Shown here piece by piece: positions 28,358-35,541 of a DNA stretch of 64,000 bases (position 1 is the stretch's first letter; every line of letters starts with the position of its first letter). The notes under the pieces were generated by a model, which ran no database searches, was not told the origin of the DNA, and was given only the letters and a program-made list of their open reading frames with translations. The translations under genes were made by a program, and so were the position numbers. This DNA comes from Candidatus Zhuqueibacterota bacterium (GTDB lineage Bacteria > Zhuqueibacterota > Zhuqueibacteria > Thermofontimicrobiales > Thiofontviventaceae), in assembly GCA_016931935.1 (NCBI GenBank), contig JAFGDW010000170.1, positions 1-64,000 on the forward strand, given 5' to 3'.

Positions 28358-29573
28358 AAGCGTAAAACCATCCCAGGGCGATTATTTCATGATCCTGATT
28401 GTTTGTTTATTAATTGCCGTCGGATTAACCGCCATTTTCAGCGCATCATATCATGTTGAATCGGCAACGCTTAAAAGCAATTTCACAAAACAAATTGTCT
28501 GGTTCGTGATAAGTTTTGTATTGATGATCGTTGCCATAGTTTTACCGTTACGGCTTATAAATTCAGTAACTTATTGGCTCTATGCATTATCGATTGTCGC
28601 ACTGATCATGACACTATTCAGCAGTCGTATTGCTGATGTACATCGTTGGATTGTAATTGGTCCAATCCAGATTCAGCCGGCAGAATTTGTGAAGATTGGT
28701 GTATTGTTGACATTGGCGAAATACTTATCCGAAGAGCGTCGGGATCTCTCGAATTTACGTGATATCGGATTTGCTTTTGGAATAATTCTGATCCCGTTTG
28801 CACTGGTGGTCAAACAGCCGGATTTGGGAACTGCCCTGGTATTCGTGAGTTTAATACTTCCAATGTTATTCTGGGCGGGTTTGCCGTTTTATCTGTTCTT
28901 TTCAATGATAGCGCCGTTTTTGAGTCTGATTTCCGCGTTTAATTATTATTCGTTTCTTGTAGCGATGATTTTGATCGCCGGAGTGTTGCTTTTTATGAAG
29001 CGCGGACCACGCTACTTTTTATTTAATATGCTGATGAATATTGGTGTGGGCCTGATAACGCCCCTATTATGGGGTAAATTGCATACCTACCAGCAACATC
29101 GTATTCTGACGTTTTTGGGATTGAAAATCGATCCCCATGGCGCCAGCTATCAGGTGATTCAATCAATTGTAGCAATTGGTTCGGGTGGATTTTTTGGCAA
29201 AGGATTTTTAAACGGAACTCAAACGCAGCTTCGGTTTTTACCAGCGCAACATACAGATTTCATTTTTTCAGTTATTGGGGAAGAGGCGGGTTTTATTGGT
29301 GTATTGTTTATCTTAGCGCTTTTCTATATAATTTTATTGCGTGGAATTTTTATTGCATTTGTTTGTCATAATCGCTTTGGAAGTTTACTTTCGATAGGAA
29401 TTGTTACTATCATCGGATTCCATGTTTTGGTGACGATCTCCATGACCGTGGGTATTATGCCGGTTACAGGTATTCCGTTGCCCTTTATAAGTTATGGAGG
29501 CTCATCCCTGATGGCGAACATGATATTGATAGGTCTTTTAATAAACGCCTCAATAAGAAGGTACAAATATTAA
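28347..29573 (+). CDS. rodA: Peptidoglycan polymerase RodA (SEDS)
   Basis: RodA is the SEDS-family peptidoglycan glycosyltransferase partnered with PBP2. The protein of 408 residues has about ten transmembrane helices. Signature segments are VKQPDLGTALVF with the catalytic Asp, GFLNGTQTQLRFLPAQHTDFIFSVIGEE, and GIPLPFISYGGSSL. It begins inside the last codons of mrdA, so translation is coupled. Lgt follows 20 bases later. Confidence 0.96.
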   Translation: MNFRSVKPSQGDYFMILIVCLLIAVGLTAIFSASYHVESATLKSNFTKQIVWFVISFVLMIVAIVLPLRLINSVTYWLYALSIVALIMTLFSSRIADVHRWIVIGPIQIQPAEFVKIGVLLTLAKYLSEERRDLSNLRDIGFAFGIILIPFALVVKQPDLGTALVFVSLILPMLFWAGLPFYLFFSMIAPFLSLISAFNYYSFLVAMILIAGVLLFMKRGPRYFLFNMLMNIGVGLITPLLWGKLHTYQQHRILTFLGLKIDPHGASYQVIQSIVAIGSGGFFGKGFLNGTQTQLRFLPAQHTDFIFSVIGEEAGFIGVLFILALFYIILLRGIFIAFVCHNRFGSLLSIGIVTIIGFHVLVTISMTVGIMPVTGIPLPFISYGGSSLMANMILIGLLINASIRRYKY

Positions 29574-29593
29574 TTCAAAAAATTGAGTGATTC

Positions 29594-30406
29594 ATGCATC
29601 CAGTACTATTTAAAATTGGTCCGCTTGAAATACACAGCTATGGCTTTATGCTAGCAATTTCGTTTCTGCTTGGAATATTTTTAGCAATGCATCGGGCAAA
29701 AAAACAGGGTATTGATCCGGGATTCATTATGGATCTTGCCGTAGTAATTGTCGTGAGTGCTATTCTTGGCGCGCGTTTTTTATATGTCATTTTTCACTTG
29801 GAAGAATTTCAGGGGCATTGGCTGGATACGATAAATCCGTTTCAAAGCAACGGTCAGATTGGTATCGCGGGACTTACAATGCTAGGAGGATTTTTAGCCG
29901 CTTTGTTTGCCACGCTTTATTACATACGTTTAAAAAAGCAACCCGTGCTAAAAGTGACGGATATTATGGCGCCATCAATGGGGCTTGGAATTTTCATTAC
30001 AAGAATTGGTTGTTTTCTTAATGGATGTTGCTACGGTATGCCCACGAAAAGTTCATTCGGAATGGTATTTTCCATGGATAGTCCTGCAGGATATCATTTC
30101 CCGAATATACCCATTCATCCAACACAACTTTATTCGTCGTTTTATGGGCTTGTGATTCTTGTCACGCTACTATTCGTCGAACGCTGGAAAAAATTCGATG
30201 GATTTTTACTATATGTTTTTCTGATTTTGTACGGAATTTCCCGGTTTACAATAGACATGTTCCGTTACTATGAGGAAAGCATGGTGCTGTTAAAACTGGG
30301 AAGTTTTTACTTATCTGTAAATCAGGGTATTAGCATTACCATGATCCTGACTGGTGCCGGGCTTATATTTTACAATTTGGTAACTAAAGAAACAATAAAT
30401 AAATAA
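29594..30406 (+). CDS. lgt: Prolipoprotein diacylglyceryl transferase Lgt
   Basis: Lgt adds diacylglycerol from phosphatidylglycerol to the lipobox Cys of prolipoproteins in the inner membrane. The 270-residue protein has seven hydrophobic helices. Motifs are YGFMLAISFLLG near the N-terminus, GARFLYVIFH, RIGCFLNGCCYGMPT (the Gly-rich Lgt signature in its Cys-rich form) and HPTQLYSSFYGL. Its substrates in this window include the lipoproteins at 8295 and 31712. Confidence 0.95.
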   Translation: MHPVLFKIGPLEIHSYGFMLAISFLLGIFLAMHRAKKQGIDPGFIMDLAVVIVVSAILGARFLYVIFHLEEFQGHWLDTINPFQSNGQIGIAGLTMLGGFLAALFATLYYIRLKKQPVLKVTDIMAPSMGLGIFITRIGCFLNGCCYGMPTKSSFGMVFSMDSPAGYHFPNIPIHPTQLYSSFYGLVILVTLLFVERWKKFDGFLLYVFLILYGISRFTIDMFRYYEESMVLLKLGSFYLSVNQGISITMILTGAGLIFYNLVTKETINK

Positions 30407-30444
30407 CTTACGTTCAATTTTAATAGTGATAACAAAAAAATATC

Positions 30445-30473
30445 TTGACTTTTAACTTCAAGTTTAATACATT
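30445..30473 (+). promoter_or_regulatory. Sigma-70-type promoter before the barrel protein
   Basis: TTGACT (30445-30450) and TACATT (30468-30473) are 17 bases apart in a 118-base AT-rich gap. The predicted transcript would start about 45 bases before the TTG start codon at 30525. Confidence 0.5.
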
Positions 30474-30524
30474 TTTAGTTGTAAATTATATATCAACTTA
30501 TGTTTTATATGGGGAGAAAACAAG

Positions 30525-31697
30525 TTGAATAAAAAAAGATATTTCCTGATAGTAAGCGTTATTTGCGTAATTGCTGGAAACTCGGCTTATTCAGCAGGAG
30601 CGAAGGGAGATATCGGACTAGGGTTGAAGTTGGGGTTAAATCAATTTGAAGGGGATGTCCAAAATCCTGCCTTACGACCGGGTGCATTTGGAACGATAGA
30701 GTATAATCTGAATGATTTTTTCGCACTGGGTATTGAAAGCGGTTACAGTTATCTTGAAGACAAAGACAGGCCTGGTTTTCAAACCCGGATTATACCGTTT
30801 GAACTGCATGCAAAACTGAATTTCATGCCAATTTCCCGCATTAATTCATACGCAATATTAGGTGGTGGGGGTGTTTATTGGATCGCTATCCAGGATGGAT
30901 TTACAATCCGAGATGCAGCTACACAGGAATTGCAGCAAAAAATGGATTCCTTTGTAAAAGCTGGTGGCGGATTTGAATTTGCGCTGACAAAGAAACAAAA
31001 CACGTATCTTTCGATTGGTGCAACATACCGCTATTCAATGACAGACATGTTGGACCAGATTTGGAGTGGCGATGAAAATGACGCTGTGGTAGAAGGCTAT
31101 TTAGGATTCACCTATACGTTCCGTGCAACATCCCGTGGTGATCGTGATGATGATGGTGTTCCTGATGAACTCGATCTGGAACCAACGGTACCTGAAGATA
31201 ATGACGGCTATATGGATCATGACGGCAAACTTGATGGTGTTCCGCCATTGGGTGATGTGTGGAAAACGAATCGCGATGCCAAAAATGCTATGGACAACGT
31301 TCCCCCAGTTGTTATTCATATGCCGATCAGAAGAGCACCGGAAGGTAAAAGTATCAAAATAACAGCCGAAATATTTGAAAACAAGAAATTGAAAGTTGCG
31401 TCGATATTATATCGACCGAGAAATTTTAGTGAATGGAAGGTCGCTGCACTGCGAAATATGGGCGGTATTTTATTCGAAGGCGAGATTCCCGGAAATTTTG
31501 TAAAACAACAGGGCGTCGAATATTGTGTTATTGCTGTCGACGAATCATTGAATGGAATAGGATATTCCGGGTTACCAAACCGTCCAAATGAAGTGGAAGT
31601 GATCGCAAATCCAATTTTCTGGCGAATTTTTAATGGCTTTGCAGCGGCGGTTGGTTGGGGTGCTGCAGGCTATATGATTTGGCGGAAACAAAAATAG
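30525..31697 (+). CDS. Envelope barrel protein, Ca-binding linker
   Basis: This is a 390-residue exported protein. A signal peptide (about residues 6-23) is followed by an outer-membrane barrel-like region to about residue 200. Then comes an Asp-rich thrombospondin type 3-like stretch (GDRDDDGVPDELDLEP, EDNDGYMDHDGKLDG), likely to bind calcium. A beta domain follows, and the protein ends with a hydrophobic helix and basic residues (AVGWGAAGYMIWRKQK). The helix at the end is odd for an outer-membrane barrel. The TTG start is supported by GGGGAG 8 bases upstream. I do not recognise a specific family. Confidence 0.75.
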   Translation: MNKKRYFLIVSVICVIAGNSAYSAGAKGDIGLGLKLGLNQFEGDVQNPALRPGAFGTIEYNLNDFFALGIESGYSYLEDKDRPGFQTRIIPFELHAKLNFMPISRINSYAILGGGGVYWIAIQDGFTIRDAATQELQQKMDSFVKAGGGFEFALTKKQNTYLSIGATYRYSMTDMLDQIWSGDENDAVVEGYLGFTYTFRATSRGDRDDDGVPDELDLEPTVPEDNDGYMDHDGKLDGVPPLGDVWKTNRDAKNAMDNVPPVVIHMPIRRAPEGKSIKITAEIFENKKLKVASILYRPRNFSEWKVAALRNMGGILFEGEIPGNFVKQQGVEYCVIAVDESLNGIGYSGLPNRPNEVEVIANPIFWRIFNGFAAAVGWGAAGYMIWRKQK

Positions 31698-31711
31698 GAG
31701 AAAGGGCGCAT

Positions 31712-32527
31712 ATGAAATTAAATTTAAAAAATGTGGCATTGGTGCTGCTGTTGGTAGCACTGATAGCTGGATGTGCTGCAAATACACCGGATACGAATGA
31801 GAATGCCCAAACATCCGATAATGAAAATATTGATGACTTATTCGGAATTTCTAAAAATGAAAAAAGTGGATCTTCGGGTCAGGATGATGAAGCAGAAGTA
31901 TTACGATTGTTAGGTATTTCAAAAAATGAAAATGAAAGTCCGAGTGCGACTGAACAACAGCCACCGGCAGGTGATGCTGTTGCACAACAAAATCTTCAGA
32001 GTGAAATAACAACTTTGGAACAGCAATTACTCAACAAAGAGGCGGAAATTGCTAATTTAAAATCCGATATTCAAGCAAAGGATCAGCGGATCAACGAACT
32101 TGAAACGGATGTGAATACACAATCACGACGTCCGGCCCAATCGGCGATAAGTGCATCAGGAGATTTTATTCAGGACTACCAAAGCGCACTATCACTTTAT
32201 CAAAACAGAGAGTACAAAGAAGCAATCGCAATGTTTGAAGATTTGCTTTCCCGGGGAGAAAGCAATTCGTATGCGGATAATTGTCAATATTGGATTGGAG
32301 AGTCGTATTACGGAATGAGTAATTTTAACCAGGCAATTGTTGAATTTACCAAGGTTTTCTCATTCAGTAGTTCAAACAAAAACGATGATGCCCAGCTAAA
32401 ACTTGGTCTCTGCTACTGGAAATTAGGTGACAAAGCGAAGGCTCGTGAAGAATTGGAACGACTTATTTCAAATTATCCCAAAAGTGAATATATTGAAAAA
32501 GCCGAATCGTTTCTTGCACGATTGTAA
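31712..32527 (+). CDS. Tetratricopeptide lipoprotein, CpoB/YbgF-like
   Basis: This is a lipoprotein of 271 residues with signal and lipobox LIAGC (Cys21), so it is probably anchored to the outer membrane. Residues about 40-75 contain two copies of an [FL]GISKNE motif (43-50 and 66-73) in an acidic, low-complexity region. A coiled coil follows (about 95-135), then three TPR-type repeats to the end (YQSALSLYQNREYKEAIAMFEDLLSRG and similar). The layout matches YbgF/CpoB, which coordinates cell-wall synthesis with outer-membrane constriction, but tol-pal genes are not adjacent. The start at ATG 31712 is preceded by AGGAGAAAGG. An upstream in-frame extension is spurious. Confidence 0.82.
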   Translation: MKLNLKNVALVLLLVALIAGCAANTPDTNENAQTSDNENIDDLFGISKNEKSGSSGQDDEAEVLRLLGISKNENESPSATEQQPPAGDAVAQQNLQSEITTLEQQLLNKEAEIANLKSDIQAKDQRINELETDVNTQSRRPAQSAISASGDFIQDYQSALSLYQNREYKEAIAMFEDLLSRGESNSYADNCQYWIGESYYGMSNFNQAIVEFTKVFSFSSSNKNDDAQLKLGLCYWKLGDKAKAREELERLISNYPKSEYIEKAESFLARL

Positions 32528-32562
32528 TAGAGTAATTACAAAGTTTTAATTCCTATAAAAAG

Positions 32563-32594
32563 CTGGAGTGATTGATTTTACTCCAGTTTTTTTT
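32563..32594 (+). terminator. Intrinsic terminator after the lipoprotein gene
   Basis: A perfect stem CTGGAGT (32563-32569) with ACTCCAG (32580-32586) has a 10-base loop and is followed by TTTTTTTT. Confidence 0.88.
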
Positions 32595-32597
32595 ATA

Positions 32598-32625
32598 TTG
32601 ACTTTAATTAAAAAATGTGTATATT
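32598..32625 (+). promoter_or_regulatory. Sigma-70-type promoter of galT
   Basis: TTGACT (32598-32603) and TATATT (32620-32625) are separated by 16 bases. The site sits right after the terminator and about 45-50 bases before the galT start. Confidence 0.72.
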
Positions 32626-32676
32626 AAACGATTGTATTTGATGTTAAATGTAGAGTATGTTGAAGGATCAAATTTG

Positions 32677-33693
32677 ATGGTAAATGGCAAGCGACCTCCT
32701 GAACTGCGAAAAGATCCTATTATTGGACGTTGGGTAATAATTTCAACTGAGCGTAGCAAGCGTCCAACTGATTGGAATGTGGATGAAGAAAAGAAAAAAG
32801 GAGGGTTCTGTCCATTTTGTCCGGGTAATGAGGATAAAACTCCGCCAGAAGTCTATGCTATTCGATCGGATAATTCAGCCGCAAATACGCAGGGATGGAA
32901 GGTCAGAGTCGTATCCAATAAATTTCCGGCGCTCCAGGTAGAGGGAGAATTAAATCGGCGTGGAGAAGGCATTTTTGATCTGATGAATGGAATTGGAGCG
33001 CATGAAGTAATTATTGAAACTCCGGATCATTTTCTCGATTTGGCTGATCTGCCAGTTCCGCAAATCCGGGAAATTTTCTGGGCAGTTCGTGAACGAATGA
33101 TCGATTTAAGCAAGGATGAAAGATTTAAATATATACTAGCATTTAAAAATAATGGCGTTTCAGCAGGTGCTTCACTTGAGCATTCCCATACTCAATTGAT
33201 AGCAACCCCAATTGTTCCCAAACGTGTTCTTGAAGAAATTCAGGGTGTCCGGCAGTATTATCAATATAAAGAACGTTGCATCTTTTGTGATGTTATTCGG
33301 CAAGAGCTGCAAACGGAAAAACGGTTGGTCGTCAATCACAGAGAATATATTGCGATCGAACCATTTGCTGCTCGCTTTCCATTCGAAACCTGGTTATTGC
33401 CCAAATATCACAATCATCGTTTCGAAGATATGACATATGATGACGCGCTTGAATTGGCGACAATAGTTAAAGATGTTTTGAAACGACTAAACAAAGCTCT
33501 TGAAACTCCCCCCTATAACTTCATTATCCACACATCTCCGCTGCTTGATCAGGAGAGTCCGGAATATCATTGGCATTTGGAAATTATTCCCAAACTTACG
33601 AAAGTAGCTGGATTTGAGTGGGGCTCCGGGTTTTACATCAACCCAACACCACCGGAAATTGCTGCTGAAACATTACGCGATTTGTCGTTTTGA
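32677..33693 (+). CDS. galT: Galactose-1-phosphate uridylyltransferase family (GalT)
   Basis: This HIT-superfamily nucleotidyltransferase of 338 residues swaps UMP between UDP-glucose and a hexose-1-phosphate. The Zn-binding CPFCPGNED and the active-site H-x-H-x-Q motif HSHTQ (in SLEHSHTQLIATP) are present, as is a second His-rich strand (YHWHLEIIPKL). I chose ATG 32677, with AAGGA 9 bases upstream. Earlier in-frame starts at 32617 and 32641 lack such a site. The C-terminal GFEWGSGFYINPTPPE is typical of the variant GalT of anaerobes and FCB bacteria. It is close to, but separately promoted from, the polysaccharide region. Confidence 0.92.
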   Translation: MVNGKRPPELRKDPIIGRWVIISTERSKRPTDWNVDEEKKKGGFCPFCPGNEDKTPPEVYAIRSDNSAANTQGWKVRVVSNKFPALQVEGELNRRGEGIFDLMNGIGAHEVIIETPDHFLDLADLPVPQIREIFWAVRERMIDLSKDERFKYILAFKNNGVSAGASLEHSHTQLIATPIVPKRVLEEIQGVRQYYQYKERCIFCDVIRQELQTEKRLVVNHREYIAIEPFAARFPFETWLLPKYHNHRFEDMTYDDALELATIVKDVLKRLNKALETPPYNFIIHTSPLLDQESPEYHWHLEIIPKLTKVAGFEWGSGFYINPTPPEIAAETLRDLSF

Positions 33694-34012
33694 AAAGCTA
33701 CTCGTTATTTTTGCTTTGATGGATTAATACGCTCATTAATTGCGCTATTTTGCAATAAATGACTGACATCATTGTGAATGATAATAAGTGTAATAAAAAT
33801 CGTTTCTTATCTGTTTCAGAGTGTAACATTGTTTCGCACGAGTACAGCAATGACCGGCCAATTTTGTTACGCGTCGGGTTAAACACTCAACAACAAAGAT
33901 GTTAGATTGCAAAGAAAACAGATGGCATTAATTTTGCTTCTATCACAGGGAATTATATCCTTGTGATGAATCTGGTAAATATAAAGTCACATACTAACAA
34001 TAAGGAATGCAC
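33694..34012. other. Gene-free leader of the polysaccharide region
   Basis: No gene or terminator is visible in this 319-base stretch. It carries the sigma-54-type promoter at 33923-33938. The remaining DNA upstream is the likely site for an enhancer-binding protein, although I find no clear paired operator in it. Confidence 0.6.
33923..33938 (+). promoter_or_regulatory. Sigma-54 (RpoN)-type promoter
   Basis: TGGCAT-TAATT-TTGCT matches the consensus TGGCAC-N5-TTGCW at all positions except the sixth. The invariant GG (-24) and GC (-12) have the correct spacing. It lies about 75 bases before the STAS gene start and heads the polysaccharide region. No sigma-54 activator gene is in the window. 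Confidence 0.75.
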
Positions 34013-34735
34013 ATGCAAGGATTGGAAGTCGGAATTAGTAATATTGGTGCACAGGGTAATATAACGTTATTAAAAGTAAAAGGCTATGTCGATACAACTA
34101 CATCGACCGAATTATATGGTACTCTTTCAAAATTGTTAAATGATGGACACCTTTTGTTTGTCGTTGATATGGGCGGCGTGAATTATGTGAGCAGTGCGGG
34201 TTGGGGTGTTTTTGTTGGCGAAATTAAGGGTATTCGCGAGCAGGGTGGCGATTTGAAAATTGTTCAAATGACACCGGATGTGTACGAGGTGTTCGCAATG
34301 TTGGAATTTAATAAAATTCTGGACTATTATGAGACAATGGAAGAATCCATTAACGATTTCGATATTAGTTTGGGATATGATATTACTAAAAGTATTGCAC
34401 GCAAGGCAATGGCACAGCCCCAGAGTGATGTTTCAATTTCACCACCGCCTTTAAAAAGTACAACTCGGGAAAATGAAACGCAACCTGCCGGTGCAACAAA
34501 AAAATGGACTGCAAAGGTCAAACGTGCCATTAATGAGGCAAATTTACCGGTCGTTGAAAAAATAAAAATTATAATTATTGATGATCCCAATATCGGAATG
34601 ATGCAAATACGGAAAACTCTTGATACAGAGCGGTTTGGTTTTCAGAAAATTAGTATTTTGAAATTACGGTCGACTTTAAAGCAATACAATTTGGAAACAC
34701 GAGAAAAGCGGCATCGTTTTTATCGATCCAGATAA
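34013..34735 (+). CDS. STAS domain protein
   Basis: This is a 240-residue cytosolic protein. The N-terminal STAS domain (about residues 10-110) contains NYVSSAGWGVFVGEI, whose Ser pair corresponds to the phosphorylated Ser of anti-sigma-factor antagonists. A Pro/Thr-rich linker and a basic C-terminal domain (KVKRAINEANLPVVEKIKII onward) follow; I do not recognise this domain. ATG 34013 is 6 bases after AAGGA. An ATG at 34007 touches that site. It is the first gene behind the sigma-54 promoter and probably regulates the polysaccharide genes by partner switching. The partner kinase or phosphatase is not here. Confidence 0.85.
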   Translation: MQGLEVGISNIGAQGNITLLKVKGYVDTTTSTELYGTLSKLLNDGHLLFVVDMGGVNYVSSAGWGVFVGEIKGIREQGGDLKIVQMTPDVYEVFAMLEFNKILDYYETMEESINDFDISLGYDITKSIARKAMAQPQSDVSISPPPLKSTTRENETQPAGATKKWTAKVKRAINEANLPVVEKIKIIIIDDPNIGMMQIRKTLDTERFGFQKISILKLRSTLKQYNLETREKRHRFYRSR

Positions 34736-34817
34736 TTTCTGCTGAGCTGACAATCTATTGAAGGGGGATGAGCAACTCCATAAATAGAAGCTAACTCAAC
34801 AAGGATGATATGACGTA

Positions 34818-35513
34818 ATGAGAAAAAATCAAAAAATAATCGGGCTATTTGTAAGTGTAGCAATGCTTTTAAATTTGGCGATTCCGGCATTGATTCCGGT
34901 AAGTAGTGCGCAAACAATGAAAGTACTCAACCGGTCGGTATTTCAGCCGGGTGATGCGGTTCGTATTGAAATTATGGAAGTTGAAGTGCAGTCGAAATTG
35001 AGTGCAGCCAATTTCAACATTAATGGTGATTACACCATCGATAAAGAGGGCACTATCTTTATGCCGTTAATCGGTACCTTAAAAGTCACCGGTCACGATC
35101 AGGAAAGCCTGACAAAACTAATTGCCGATAAATACAGCCCATATTTTAGTGAGCCATTTATTAAGGTTGTTCCCCTTATTCGCATGGTATTGATTGGCGC
35201 ATTTAATAAACCCGGTTCATACCGTATTGATCCTGATGAATCGTTGTGGGAATTGATAAGTTATGCCGATGGCCCGGCTGATGGCTGTGATTTGAAGACA
35301 TTGCGCGTAAAACGTGGTGGTAGGATCGTTATTAAAAATTTACTCAGCAGTTTTGAACAGGGTCACTCTCTGCGTGATATTGGTGTGCGTTCAGGTGACC
35401 AGGTCGAAGCATTATTCAAGGATCGGGTGACTATGCGTGATGTCATCGATTATACCAATTTCCTCGTCTCGCTTGCAGTGCTGTATATACAAATACGAAT
35501 TATGAATGACTAA
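34818..35513 (+). CDS. Polysaccharide export protein, Wza/SLBB-like
   Basis: This is a 231-residue exported protein with a signal sequence (LFVSVAMLLNLAIPALIPVSSAQ). A Poly_export domain follows (FQPGDAVRIEI, GDYTIDKEGTIFMPLIGTLKV), then an SLBB-type domain (VLIGAFNKPGSYRIDPDESLWELI). A hydrophobic C-terminal segment (FLVSLAVLYIQIRI) may span the outer membrane, as the Wza C-terminal helix does. No lipobox Cys is visible, unlike Wza. It lies just before the Wzz/BY-kinase, the usual order in export loci. Confidence 0.88.
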   Translation: MRKNQKIIGLFVSVAMLLNLAIPALIPVSSAQTMKVLNRSVFQPGDAVRIEIMEVEVQSKLSAANFNINGDYTIDKEGTIFMPLIGTLKVTGHDQESLTKLIADKYSPYFSEPFIKVVPLIRMVLIGAFNKPGSYRIDPDESLWELISYADGPADGCDLKTLRVKRGGRIVIKNLLSSFEQGHSLRDIGVRSGDQVEALFKDRVTMRDVIDYTNFLVSLAVLYIQIRIMND

Positions 35514-35541
35514 TTTGCAGTTATAATCGGGAGTTGTAAGA

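Noticed and set aside
31655-31711. N-terminal extension of the TPR lipoprotein
   Set aside because: It overlaps the end of the barrel gene and would block the lipoprotein signal peptide. ATG 31712 has a good ribosome site.
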